A DNA stretch of 64,000 nucleotides from Brachypodium distachyon (lineage: Eukaryota; Streptophyta; Magnoliopsida; Poales; Poaceae). Below, in pieces: positions 34,901-46,706 of the stretch (the stretch's first letter is position 1; each line of letters begins with the position of its first letter). The stretch is from NCBI RefSeq assembly GCF_000005505.3, contig NC_016134.3:10956624-11020623 (forward strand), read 5' to 3'. The notes under the pieces are model-generated. The model saw only the letters and a list, made by a program, of their open reading frames with translations, searched no databases and was not told the DNA's origin. Position numbers and translations under genes: made by a program.

Positions 34901-36347
34901 ACAATGCAGGAAAAAATCCTCCGTCTCCGCCCAAACCCGAAGCCCCGAAGCCATCCGCACCAAGACCCGTCCCTCGGAGAGCCGCAGCACAATCGGCCCC
35001 GTTGGAGAGCCGTCCAAGTGCCCCTGCTGGGATGCAGGTCCCCCAAAAACCGGACAGTTCCGATTTCCTGAGACGCAGGAAAAACAAAAGGGGGACAGGC
35101 GGCAAGGCAAGCAAGGGCTCCTCCAAGGAGGCCAAAGAGTCGTCTTCTACGGGAAGACATCAAAGACCGCGCTGCAGATAGAAGGGATTTGGGAAGAGCG
35201 GCCAGACATTCTGAAGATGCCCACCCACCCCCGTGTTGGAGATAGATTGCCTGATGGGTCTTATTTCGTGGACAGGCGATTCTCCCAATTTTTGTTGTTC
35301 CACCCCGGACAACCGATGGTGACCCAGGATGACCTGTATCGCCTGCCACGGCAGATGCAAGAGCTCCATGATAAATACATGAATGTGGCATCATCAGGCA
35401 TAGACCTCCAGAATCTGGAAATCAGGGTTCGAGTGCCAAAGCATTATGGCTTCTTCGACTCCAATACGGGGGAAATCCAGAAGGAAAACGACGTTACCTT
35501 CGGCATTGACTTCCTCGACTTGTTTCACCTCTTCAACCGCAAGTGCCTCGACAACGCCATATTAAGATTGTGGTGTGTACACCACACGAGGGAGGCCTAT
35601 AGTGTGAAGCAATATGGGATGGCCGTCGCCAACCCCCTACTCTTCAACGCCACTTTGCTTGGTCCAGACCCATTGTTGGCCGAAAGTAAAGGTTGGCAAT
35701 TGAATACCTCACTCAATTGATCCTGAAGCACAGAGACCGCCATTTCATATTGATATTGTACCATCTACAGTAAGTTGTTTTCAATTCGCGTGAATACATA
35801 AATCTTTTTCCGTCGGAAGACTTACTTGTTATATTATTTGCCTAATACAATGTGCGTCTTTTTGTGAAACAGCGGCCATTGGGTGACAATCGCCATCTGC
35901 CTCGATATGGGAGGGGTCACACATTTTGATCCACTAAGACGCAAGGGGAATGAACCACAACACAACTTTGGGCCCATCAAATATGTCATCGACTCAGCCT
36001 ATCGCGACGCGGTGAAATGGTACGGGATGACTGGCTTCAGCCGCAATCCTGACGCTCCCCTCAGGCACAATTTCAACTTCCCCTGCGAGCAACAGCCTGA
36101 AGGATCCGTCTACTACGGTTACTACTGCGGGCACAGTATTCAGCAGATGATCAACGACTTCAAGCCGAAGGGGAAGAAGACCTTCGAAGAAGTGAGGAAT
36201 TGGTTTCTAGCCAACGCCGAGTTAGGGCACAACTCTGAAATTCTCGTGTACAAGATCCAGAAGGACATCGGCGAAATCCTCAACAAGGAGGTCCTCAAAT
36301 CGAGCGGGGATTACTACGGCGGCGGGATTGCCACCAAAAGTGGCTAA
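31983..36347 (+). pseudogene. Second CACTA gene with Ulp1-like domain, broken
   Basis: Exon 1 (31983-32345) starts MSESQKGDSGG, is Pro/Ala-rich and ends at a CCG/GTGAG donor. The following intron is full of TTAGGGTT(C/A)AATTAG repeats. Next come a region like Ptta/En-Spm accessory proteins (33256-33780: WWMHQVIRKGQ, HWKGISEEDRERFKEW) broken by an in-frame TAG at about 33559, then 33977-34411, 34500-34735 and a Pro-rich part. A C48 (Ulp1-like) region runs from 35160, with RDRHFILILYHLQ before an intron and HWVTIAICLDMGG..FDPLR after it (35876-36347). Near the usual QPxGSxxCGYY motif this copy reads QPEGSVYYGYY, so the nucleophile position appears to be Tyr. Several frame changes near 33790-35160 mark it as decayed. 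Confidence 0.7.
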
Positions 36348-36544
36348 ATTGTGTGGAATACTTTTATTTGTGGGTCATTCTTTCAAACACTTTGTATACA
36401 CATGCATGTGAGGAATTGGTTTCTTTGGTGTTGTATATTGTGCTGCTGTTATTATCTGTGATGTGCTATATTCCTGCTATTTCTGTGCTACAGGAATATT
36501 TATTTTTATAAATAATTCATTTAATTTTCTTTGGGAAAAAATAG

Positions 36545-37264
36545 TACCAGTGGCGGTTAAGAACCACCGCCACTGAACACATAGCAGTGGCGGTTAGGCA
36601 GGACCGCCACTGGAAAAGGTTCTAGTGGCGGTGGCCATAGACCGCCACTGGAAAATGTCCAGTGGCGGGTACTTCGCCCGCCACTGATGTATTCCACGCA
36701 CTTTTCGGGTGGTGCCGGAGGGATTTACAGTGGCGGTTTGTGGGTATTCGGTAGCGGGTATTTTACCCGCAATTGGTGATTTCGGAGCAACAGTATCTCC
36801 AGTGACGCAGAGTTGGTGGCGGGCGTGATCACCGCCACCAACCCCATTTTTTGACCACCACTGGAGGGGTTTTCTGGAGTAGTGTAGGAGCACCGGTGGC
36901 GGTGACAGTCGTATAGTGCTCACACCGCCACGGGTGCTCTAGTAGCAATGGCGGTGGGAGCTAACCGCCTCTGGTGTTCATTTCAGATTCCTCCAATGAT
37001 GTCCAGTAGCGGTATGTTTTTTGGACCACTGTAGCCGCCACTGGAGATCGTGCGCCAGTGACCCCCTAAACAGCTCCAGTGGCGGTGACGGTCTCGTATG
37101 AGTGCTCACACCGCCACGGGTGCTCTTTTAGCAGTGGTGGTGGTTGCTCAGCACCACTGGTGTTCGTTTTGGATTCCTCCAACGACGTCCAGTGGCAGTG
37201 AATTTTTTGGACCACTGGAACCGCCACTGAAGATCGTGCACCAGTAACCCATTCTGACGTAGTG
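36545..37264. repeat. CACTA 3' subterminal array and terminus
   Basis: Dense CCAGTGGCGGT / ACCGCCACTGG units end at TTCTGACGTAGTG (37252-37264; reverse complement starts CACTACGTCAGAA). A second CACTA-like tip, TTCTGGAGTAGTG, ends at 36884. Between them a 186-bp-period duplication is visible: GTGCTCACACCGCCACGGGTGCTCT recurs at 36916 and 37102, followed in both by GATTCCTCCAA.GA.GTCCAGT.G. This is the right edge of the CACTA territory. Confidence 0.75.
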
Positions 37265-37640
37265 CTCCTGTGTCCGACGAGGACAATTAACCATGATTGA
37301 TTCTGGATACAAAAGCAGGGGTGCCGGCTAAAAATGGATTTGAGGATTGGATGGATCGTACTGATTAAAAAAGACTAAACTGCCCTTTGACCTTTCTATA
37401 GTAAAACTAGTGGATTAAGTTCTCTAATCACAGCCACTAGTTTGCTTTAAACATCGTGCAGCTTTTTTTTTGAAAGCATGGAAGCACTTCTTTATACTCT
37501 AGACTTCTTCCTTAAGTTTATAGTTAATAATCTCACGCTCTTCTTTTGCGGATAATCTCACTCTTAATTTCAAGGAAAATGTTTACCCAGATTTTTGTTG
37601 AGGTGCATATCTCTCTTCTCTAAAGGGCGGAGAATCCTCT
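37265..37640. other. Spacer between CACTA and the probable Helitron
   Basis: AT-rich, no gene. AAACTAGTGG (37404-37413) and CCACTAGTTT (37434-37443) form a 10-bp inverted repeat, beside TCTATAGTAAAAC (37395 onward), which resembles a Helitron 5' tip but lacks the expected A in front. Confidence 0.35.
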
Positions 37641-37649
37641 GCACTATCG

Positions 37650-38360
37650 ATGCTGCAACGTGGTCGCTCGGCCGTCGTTCGTTTGCGTTACGTTGTTGCT
37701 TCATCGCTGTTCGTTTTCTTCGTAATTACACTGGAATGCCACCGCCCCAGTTTCCCGCATTCCCATCCCCCCGAGCCCAGCGTCTCTCTCTACCTTTCAG
37801 CAACTGCATTTTTTCCTTCCTCTCCCCTCTACTCCAGCGTCGCCACCTCCGCCCCTCTTCCCATTAGAGCCGCAGCCGCCACCTCCTTCCCGTCAATCCG
37901 GCTACAGCGGCACGAAGCTCCTCCCATTGGCCAAATCGCCGCAGCCCCCTCTCTCCTCAGCATCGCCGGCGGCCGGCCCGGCGGACCGGTCCCCGAAGCC
38001 GAACGGGCGACTCCTGCTACGAGGCAAGGCGCGTCGAAGTTGGGGAAGACCGGGGCGTCAGTGGAGGTGGCATTGCGAAGGGAAGAACGGGGGCGGCGGC
38101 GGCGCACGGGGTCCCAAGGATGCAGATCTTGGCCGGGAAAATGGAAGGATGAGCCGAACGAGGCCTTGCCGCCGCCGTCCGTCACGCGGGCAAAGCCTGA
38201 CGACCTCCGACGACGACGACGAGGGGCGTAGATGGTGGCGGAGGGGCTTTTTTTGGCTGGGTGGCGGCGGCCTCCGGAGTCGCCTGGGAGCGACCCGGAA
38301 GGCTAGGGCTTCCCAAGAGGTCAAGTGTCCTTCCCCGAGTTCAATCTTTTGTTCATGCTG
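37650..38360 (+). other. GC-rich exon-like block, unidentified
   Basis: A plus-strand frame of 193 codons (37650-38231) spans a CT-rich leader and then a GC-rich Ala/Pro/Arg-rich stretch. No domain is recognised. The block is followed by AT-rich intron-like DNA and a possible small exon ending at CTGCCGCAATTGA (39701-39759) after a CTGCAG acceptor. Being just inside a probable Helitron, it could be a captured 5' gene fragment. Confidence 0.3.
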
Positions 38361-40163
38361 TTGCTTCTAGATAACATGATAGTTCGATCTTGGGTGCATA
38401 CTGCTGCTTCTGGATAAGATGATATTCATTCGTAGTTTTCCTCTTGAATTTGTCTATGTGCCCAGGTCTTTTTTTTCTTTCTCAAACAAACATGATATGC
38501 GCATTGATCAGGTAAAATTCCATATAGGTGGGTTTCAATTGATTTTATCTAATTTCTATGAATTTAGCATGACCTTTTGAGCTACCAGTCCTGCTGTACA
38601 GGAAGCAGCAAGCATATAAAGGATATTTGTTATTGTTTTGTTCTCCGTGAAATTTCCATGAATTATTTTGTTTACAGTGGAATTCTTTGGTAGTTCCATT
38701 AATTTCCAAGTGTCCCAACCATGGACAGGAAGCAGCAGGCAGAGCTCCATTTGTTTTGAGATGAAGTTATATTTAATCTTTGGTCTTGTGTTTTCTTTTG
38801 TATATATGCTTGTGGAAATGTTCAAATATAGCTGGCCAAGATATACAGGATGATCAATTACATCTTACCTGACCTACTGTCATGGTGTGTTCTTGCTGCA
38901 TTCTGCAGATGATTTTGTTGGCTTGTGGTAGTAACCAGAGGTATAGCGTTCACTTGTTGTACTGTCATGTAGTTTAGCGCTGCTTCAACTAGGATGCCCC
39001 CCCCCCCCCCCTCCCTCTCCCATATCTTCTAGATAACTGCTTGCCTAATGATATAGAGGGATCCTAAATCTGAAATGTGAAATTCTTTGTACTATTGCCT
39101 GGAAGTGTTTTATTTTATTTTATTTTGGGGTACCATGGCACCATGGAGATCGACCCAAATTCCTTTGCAAGTAATTGTAAGAATTTTGGCTTAAATTTGT
39201 AGTTGGAGATATAGGCAATTAATTCCAAAAGTTGTTCATTAAGTTTTTTTGTACACTGAAAAATCATCTTGCATGAGAATATATTCACGTTGTTGAGCGG
39301 GAGTTGAGAAATACGCTCATTATTTGCAGCCTAACTTCATGTCTATGTTATTGTTATTTAACCAAGTACATTTTTGGCAATCTGAGCTATCTCCAATTTG
39401 GTTCGTACATCTGTGCTCCTGCTCCTTCACTACATTCATGTTTCATGTGCTTGATCAACATTATACTTTCTTTATTGCATACCATTACTAATTTTGCATT
39501 CTTTCATGGTGAAGGCACGGTAAACTGAAGCCACAGTAAACTGAGTCCACAAAGTTCAGTTATTAGTGTTTAAGCATGGAAGGTGTTTTGTTTTAGCTCT
39601 TTTACTTTCTTTTTACTCACTTAGGTACTGAGTGTCTGTCAAGTGGTTTATGAACTATTATGGTGAGTTATTGGCTAAAAATGAACTATTTCTACTGCAG
39701 GACAAATTGGACAGAGCGGCCAGTTCTCTGGTAACCAAGTTCCTAGCTGCCGCAATTGAATCGTCAAGATATTTTGGGTGATGGAAACAAATATGGAGTC
39801 CATGTGTGGTGAATGCATCTCATAGATTGGATGGATAATTGGGGTGGTGGAAACATATATTTAGGTCATGTGTGGTGAATGCATTCGTAGAATCATTACA
39901 TGGAAGCCTTATGTTATTTACAACTTCACGGGTGTTGCTATGTTCTTGGTCAGCTATAGAGTTCATGCTTTCAATAATCTTTTTATTGTAGTGTCCACGC
40001 GATGCAGATGCAACAACCTATTGTTTATTCATGTTTACATCTCTAACACATGGAATTATGTATTTCGTGTGTGAATTCAATGTGCATATTTATTTCAATC
40101 ACAATATATGGTTGACAATTTAAGTAATTGTAGGGATGTAAGAGCTTGCTAGATTTGTTAGTG
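38361..40163. other. AT-rich interior of the probable Helitron
   Basis: Contains a poly-C run (38999-39011) and no supported coding region apart from the possible small exon near 39701-39759. Confidence 0.35.
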
Positions 40164-40193
40164 GCGCAGCAAAGCGCGTGTTAATCCTTCTAG
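40164..40193 (+). mobile_element. Helitron 3' terminus
   Basis: GCGC (40164-40167) pairs with GCGC (40174-40177) across AGCAAA, followed by GTGTTAATCCTT and CTAG at 40190-40193, with T next. This matches the end of many grass Helitrons (GCGC-type hairpin, then CTAG before T). The element would extend leftward, perhaps to about 37395, but its 5' end is not certain. Confidence 0.55.
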
Positions 40194-40404
40194 TATAGAG
40201 TATAGACACATGGATGGACCCTTTAAGCTGATGATTGTTTTTTTTTCTCCATTCATGGGCCAGTACCTGGTTGATGGACGTACTGGCTCACTAATTTGCG
40301 CATTGAATAACTGTACTGAGTACAGAGGCAGACACTTTTTACTTATTCATTTTCTGTCTTGGCGTCGGCGACATACTTCTTTATTTGTGCATTAAGTAAC
40401 AAAT

Positions 40405-42150
40405 CCTTTTTTGGTCTTCTTCCGTGCATTTCTTCTAATAATACCTTTTAGTTCCGAAGCTCTTTTAATTTGTTTGATCAGTGCCCTTGTCGGATCAGTC
40501 CAGGCGCAACAATACCAGTAGCAACATAGTCTTACCGCTCTCCGTTTCAAAAACATAGTCTTACTACTGATCTTCTCCGACGCATGATGCGAATGAGGAT
40601 CAACATAGGTAGATTCCCCGACGCCTCCCACGGATACTCACCCACCGGCCGAGCAAATCAAGCTACCTATCGTCGGCACATGCATGCGTTCTCACATGAT
40701 CCTACCTCTTGTTTAATTAGTTTTCTACCACAGCGGGGATCGTAGTTTCATTTTCCATTCGGGTTGTGTCACCTCGGCTTTATATAGCGAGACGATGGGC
40801 AGGCTCTATCATTTATGAGTTTATTTATTACAGCTTATAAAGTTGTTGGACAGTTTTTGCTTTTTTTTTTACTCGATCCCTCCATCTTAAAATAAGCGAT
40901 GTATAGATTCTTATATAAATCTACGTCACTTATCATTAGAAACTGTGCAGAAGGGGCTCCTTGCTGCTACAAATAAAATGATGAAGTTGACAACTCGTGA
41001 TGACCGCCTTACCGGCCTGCTGGCATGGCGCGCATGCATTTCAAGGTATGCACCGACAACTCGATCGGCGCAGCGAGGCATACCCGCCCGTGTGGTGCAG
41101 CATGGTGAGGCACCCATCCGGTTGGTGTGATGCCGAGTTGCGGACTGCGACAGGGCACCCATCCAGGTGTGAAAACCATATAACTGTAATATATGTGTAT
41201 TTTTTTTGCGAGTAATATATGTGTATTCTGTTAGCTCTCAGAATTATCCCTTGACGACCGAAGGCAACAACAGACTGTGTTATCAAGTTTCTTGTTTCTT
41301 TTTTGAGGGAAGAGGGCAGTTAAGTTGTCACTTGTCGGTTTGACGTGTGCATATATATGCATGAACGGCCTGGATGATTCATGGACCTAGCCGTCGCTGC
41401 CAATTTAAACAACAGATAGGATTAAGCACAAGTTAATTGTTGAAAATGCCACTCTATTTTCGCATATATAGATTAGCAGACATGCATTATGCATTCTCTA
41501 GCCCGACGGGTAGCCAAAGATGATAGACAATGCGGCTTGATTAGTGATCTTTAGTTTCTGATCACGCAAATCTTTGAGGGACAATTTGGTCAGTTTGAAT
41601 CAAAGAGTCCAATACCAGTCATCTGCTTAATGTAGCAGGATTTTGATACGAATGGGGTCCCACATCTCATAGGGTCTTTAGTAATTAATGAATCAGAGAT
41701 TTTACATGGGTGTTAACTACTTAATATTCAGAAAGAAAAACCGCGAGGGGTAGGTATCAATGAGAACAAAGTAAGACACCGGTGGATGCGTCGTTCCATA
41801 CTCGTGGTGTTCAAAACATCATGAACAGCGCAGGCTTACTCCTAACCCTCTCAAAAACAGCATGCCAGCAAGGACATGCATAACTGGGCCAAGAATGGAA
41901 CTCGACAGCTTCATCCCCGATGCCTCTCATACCCGCGGCCACACTCAGCACCACCAAGCTAGCCATCACATATAACAAAGAAACATACTATACATGCATT
42001 CTCATTTCTGGATCAGATAGTTTTTCATTCAGGTTGTGTTGCCTTGCCTGGGATCTTTATATACTCCCTGCAGACGATGGTAGGCTCGATCATTAATTTG
42101 TGTTTAATTTATTATCGAGCGTGTAAAGTCACCGACACTTTTTTGCATTT
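40405..42150. repeat. Diverged tandem module 1
   Basis: Begins with TTCTTCCGTGCATTTCTTCTAATAATACC and contains the recurring landmarks. A CTTTATATA box followed by GGGCAGGCTC..TCATT lies at about 40780-40815. The AACTGTGCAG...ATGATGAAGTTGACAACTCGTGATGACCG block is at 40941-41006, and GACAATTTGGTCAGTTTGAATC at about 41580-41601. A second TATA block (about 42055-42105) suggests the module itself contains two half-copies. No long ORF. Confidence 0.6.
40876..40940. mobile_element. Truncated Stowaway-like MITE in module 1
   Basis: CGATCCCTCCATCTTAAAATAAGCGATGTA resembles a Stowaway left end, with an inner palindrome around TAGATTCTTATATAAATCTA. The right terminal repeat is missing, so it is a partial copy. 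Confidence 0.4.
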
Positions 42151-42984
42151 TTTCTTTAACATTGAAACAACAGAAACCACCGATTAAGTATCCAGTTCGC
42201 TGAGATTATTTGTCAATGATATTTGCATAGAGAACATTTTTGTTGTACACGATAAATATGTACCGTGGCACACTTGACATCTTAGACTCAAGAGAATACA
42301 CAGGGACCTTAATACGACCAGTAACATGCACCATGGTGAACCTGTAGTGATTGTGTGTCTTTAAATTTCATTTTCTTTCTGTTTCTAACTAGTTGAATTA
42401 ATAGATAACAGTAGCTATTGTTAAAAAAAATTGGACATATGAAGAGATCAGGATGATGACTAGCCTCACGGAGGAGATCTATAGAGAAACTGCACACAAA
42501 GGCAAGAAGTTCCCAATTTCTTTTTTTGATGGTGAACATATGGTTGAGCTTTTAAATCCTATGATGTAAGTTAATTCCAGCAATCAAAATTTTGAAATCT
42601 ACAACAGAGTTACATCTTTTGTAACGTGCGAGTCGATGTTTATTTTGCAGCCCCATGTACATTAAGGATTGGAAGGCAGATCATGAGTTCATGTTCATAC
42701 ATCTCTTTTTTTTTTGCGGGGCATCTCTTCCATCCTAGCATGAGAGATCACTCTCGGTCAACTACCAAAGGAAACAATTAAAACCGATAGATTGTGAGCG
42801 GAAGCGGTCTAAGAAGTGAGAAGGGGATTGGGATTCATTGATTATCGACAGAGTACTGATTACAAGTGTATATATATAGTAGACCAGTGCAACTGCAGAC
42901 ATGCAGTAATATGGAGAACGTGGGCAGTCCGAGAGAAGATTAAGTCTACTGAAAGTCTACACTCTGACAAAACCCACCATAAAT

Positions 42985-43781
42985 AACAAAATCCATTTTC
43001 GATATTCTTCCGTGCATTTATTTTAGTGATACTTTTTAGTTTGGAAGATCTTTTAACTTATTTTTTATCTACATAGTACTACCGTAGTCAGAATTCAGAA
43101 ATGCTGCATCGTGGTGGCGTGCAGTGTAGGTTTCACCTTCTTTATGGAACCATAGCTTGTACTAAAATTCGGTCTGTCTTTTCGCCCACCCACACTCTTG
43201 TTCGATATTCATGCTGCTCGCTGTCCTGTCCGATATGATCAGTCGTGCCACATTGTGTTCCAACAGCACACACAACATAGTCTTACGTACTACACGCATC
43301 ATCCCTCTAGAGGCACTATGCGAATGAGGTTGGACACACCTGGATTAATTCCCGATGCCTCCTCCTATGCGTAACCACACCCACAGTGGGACTAAAGCAG
43401 CTTCATATACCCGGACGATAGGCAGGCTCGACCATTAATATGTGTTTTAATTTATTACAGCTTATAAGGTCGTTAAACACTTTTTGCTTCGTTTTATTCA
43501 TGAAACATAAAAACTGTGTTCAGTAGGGTGGGACTCCTCGCTGCCGCGAAATGATGAAGTCGACAACTATGGATGACCGCTAGCCTAGTGGTGCGGCCCA
43601 CATGCTGCGGCGCCCATCTGCGGGCGAGGTGGCACGGACAAGCACCAATCCAGGCACGTACGACATGTGGGCGATAGTTGGTCCGTTATTAATTTCTGCC
43701 TCATGCATGCATGTACACTTACCCCATCAAAGTGTTCTTCTAAGAAAAAGAGTGCTAACTACGGTTTTGTAAAACCCTAAC
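42985..43781. repeat. Diverged tandem module 2, left part
   Basis: Starts with ATTCTTCCGTGCATTTATTTTAGTGATAC, parallel to module 1 at 40418. It has ATGCGAATGAGG, CCCGATGCCTCC, a weak TATA block (43407-43450: ACGATAGGCAGGCTCGACCATTAAT) and AACTGTG..CAG..AATGATGAAGTCGACAACTATGGATGACCG (43512-43578). It is cut by the LTR retrotransposon and resumes at 49934. Confidence 0.6.
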
Positions 43782-43786
43782 CCCGT

Positions 43787-44263
43787 TGACGAGACAATGA
43801 CCATTCGAGTACTCAACTTTTGTATACCTGCTACAGCCTAACAGAGGGCCCACACGAAGACCCACTACAATCCGTGAAGCCGAACTATCTCGACTTGCAG
43901 CTCAAGATAAAAACAGATAATTAAGAAAACTAAATCAGTGCTTATTTCTAATTGTAACCAATACGGACTTTACGCCCGAGACCTAACCTCCTATATAAAG
44001 GACTAGGAGGGGGAGCCGGGGAGAACGGATCATATTCTCTGTTAGAGGGATCCACGAATCTCATCTCTCATACACGCCTCCATAGCAATCTTTTAATTTC
44101 TCCATCAATATAGATCAAACAATTAGGACGTAGGGGTATTACCTTCCGAGGGTCCTGAATCTGGATAAATCGTGTCTCCTGTGTCCTTATTAGCCGCCGA
44201 CATCATCAACCCACACCCGTGCTCTCTCTAGTCGAAAATCCTTAATTTAGGTATGCCGAGGTA
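43787..44263 (+). repeat. 5' LTR
   Basis: Aligns along its length with the 3' LTR: TTTGTATACCTGCTACA, AATCCGTGAAGCCGAACTA, CTCCTATATAAAGGACTAG (promoter TATA box) and CATATTCTCTGTTAGAGGGATCC. Its last bases (the AGCCCCTCGTCA of the other LTR) are missing, together with any recognisable primer-binding site, so a small deletion spans the LTR edge. Confidence 0.85.
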
Positions 44264-44983
44264 ACCGTGGGGAAAGACGTGCGGTGGGCTCACGATTTCG
44301 GCGGCTTCATTGTCGTCAACTGGCAACTCGTCGACTTCGGAGAAACCGATCTACAACGTGATATCGAAGAATCATCAGCAGCGACGACGGCGTCGGGTTC
44401 GAGTTCGACCGATCTACTCGTCTCGGCTTCTCCGCGGCGCACGCACGACGACTGCACCGACAATCTAAGCAGTCACCGCGGATTCCCCAGCATCAAGACC
44501 AGCAAGAAAAGCAGATCGATCGCAGATTTAACACTTCGAGCTACTCCGCCGTCATCGTTACTAAGTCAGATCTGGTCGAAGCAGTGGCCAGTTTCCTTCC
44601 AAGTTCCCGTGATCCCGTCTCATCGAGCCGACAGGGCGAGTCAGAGCCGGTCGCTTCTGTCTCGTCACCTGCGCGCGCGGCAAAAATTCCACCGATCGAC
44701 CAAGTCCATGAAGCCACGTGCCGCTCACCCAGAATCAAAGCAAGGCCTGAAGATTCCATCGCTACAACGCCCGAACGAGAAAAGAAAAGAAAATCTCAAG
44801 GAGATCGATCGGCCGCAAGCTGCCGAACAGAAGCAAACTCCGTGTGCGTTCTGGAGATATGCCCGGCCAGGCCGACTAATCGATCGATCGTTCAGGATCC
44901 CAGCAATATTCACGCGCCTCCGTGCCTAGTCCCACGTGCGGGCCACCCGTGGCACTGCAGGTAGCCGCGTGCGTGGCCGCGGC
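44264..44983 (+). other. Interior leader of the LTR element
   Basis: A frame of about 220 codons (44267-44929) runs through Ser/Arg-rich sequence with no gag-like zinc knuckle or other domain. It may be the non-coding leader of the non-autonomous element. Confidence 0.4.
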
Positions 44984-46706
44984 TTAGGGCATGTACAACA
45001 AGCCGTCGATATCTGTCTGTAAGTTCGAGGAGCAAGAGGGGGGAGAGAGAAGGAGTCCGTCTATAGAAATATAGACAGACGATTTCCGCGCAGATCGTTC
45101 CATACAGACGATCTTGTTCCCGTTGTATGGAGGGCGTCGGTATCGTGGGATTAATCTTCGCGGGAAACAACTTTTCCCCTTTCCCGCGAAACTCAGCCCG
45201 GCGCGCGAACGAAATCAGATCGAGCCGCGTTTTCTTCTCCATGACGCTCTGATCTTCCACCTCCTTGTTCACGATGCCATTCAGTCCCCCTTCTGAAGTT
45301 CACTTATTCTCGCCATAGAAGTTGTTGCAAAGCTTGGGGATGGGGCGCCAATCGACGCGGGTCCCTGCGCCGTCACCGCCACCATGGGAGCCTCCGGAGG
45401 TGACCAACGCTGAGCACGCCGCCGCCGTTCCCCGCTCTAGGACGGCCGTTTGGTGGGGCAACTCGCCCGGTGCTAGCGCTTCCGTCTCCTCGACTCAGGC
45501 TGTCCCGAAGGACAAGCAGGCATGGAACTCGGCTGCAGCCTCCGAGTTCTCGTCCCCAACCTTAGATTGGTACGATTTGTACTTCGCAGTTCCTGATTTG
45601 AGCAATAGCAAGAGATTTGGGGTCTCAGGTTGTTATCCATATCATAAATCCCCGTATGTTCAATTAATTTTGCTGGATTCACAGGGATTTAGTGCTTGCT
45701 CCGATTGATTCCCCTTCTTTATGTTCAGAAGCTTGACATACAACATGGTGAAGAAAGTTCAGGATCCAAATAGTTAATAGAACCTTATACACATTCAGCC
45801 TTGTTCTTAGATAATTGCAAGTAAAAGTCCTTTGAGGTTTGTAAGTATGTTGCCATATGTAGGAAAATTTTAAAGTTTGACATGCATGTTCAATTCTGAC
45901 ACATAGTGTTATGTAATTAGAATATAAATCATATTTCCCTTACATCCTAGTTGTATGATGTGTTCCTATTTACTGTTGTTGCATGAAGCCTTTGCACTTT
46001 TTTTTAAGGGGGGCAGATCTCCGTCCACCTGGTGGTTTTCTAAGCTACTTCGAAAACCCGTCGAGCTCCCCTCTTCCCCAACAACAGCCTAATCATCAGG
46101 CCATGTTCCAAAATTTACATTATGCCGGTGGTCCTCCACACCATGCTTCATTTCCGGCACCACGACCAACGGTGCTCACGGGGAATCCAGTACTTCCGTT
46201 TCCCATGTCGAGCACTCCACTTACACCATCTGGTTTCCAGCAGTCCATGAATGTTGATGGAGGCGGCAAGGACGGAGGTAGGAGGACTGAGAAACGACTT
46301 GCATGGACAAAAGAGGAGGATACAAGATTGGTAAGTCTCTTGTGTACTCACATTTCGTAATATGAATTACTATGTGAGCTAGATCATTAATCTTTGTTCG
46401 TTCACAATGCAGATGAGTGCTTGGTTAAGTAACTCGACTGACCCAATCAATGAAAACAACAAGACGAGTGATCAATACTGGAGAGATGTCACTATGGTCT
46501 ACAACAGCACTACTCCAGAAAATAGGAAGAGACTTGTGAAGCAAGCAAAAGACCATTGGCATAGTCTTAATAAGCTGGTATACCAATTCCATTGCTCTTA
46601 TACGAAGGCTTCTGCCATATATGCTAGTGGACAATCTGATGCCCAGTTATTGGAGAAAGCTCACGCATTTTATGAGGCTTCGGTCGTTGCTGTGCGTGGT
46701 ACTTCC
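44984..46706 (+). pseudogene. PIF/Harbinger fragment with Myb/SANT-like ORF1
   Basis: TTA followed by GGGCATGTACAAC at 44984-44999 fits a Harbinger TSD and terminal repeat. Downstream, exons at 45340-about 45630, about 46013-46330 and 46413-46678 encode an ORF1-type protein. It has a Pro/Gln-rich part (SYFENPSSSPLPQQQ), then RLAWTKEEDTRLMSAWLSNS and a helix-rich trihelix/Myb-like stretch (DQYWRDVTMVYNSTTP, QAKDHWHSLNKLV). The last intron has good sites (TTG/GTAAGT, AATGCAG/ATG), which implies insertion as DNA. Coding stops at a perfect hairpin near 46679. The transposase ORF and right terminus are absent. Confidence 0.65.
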
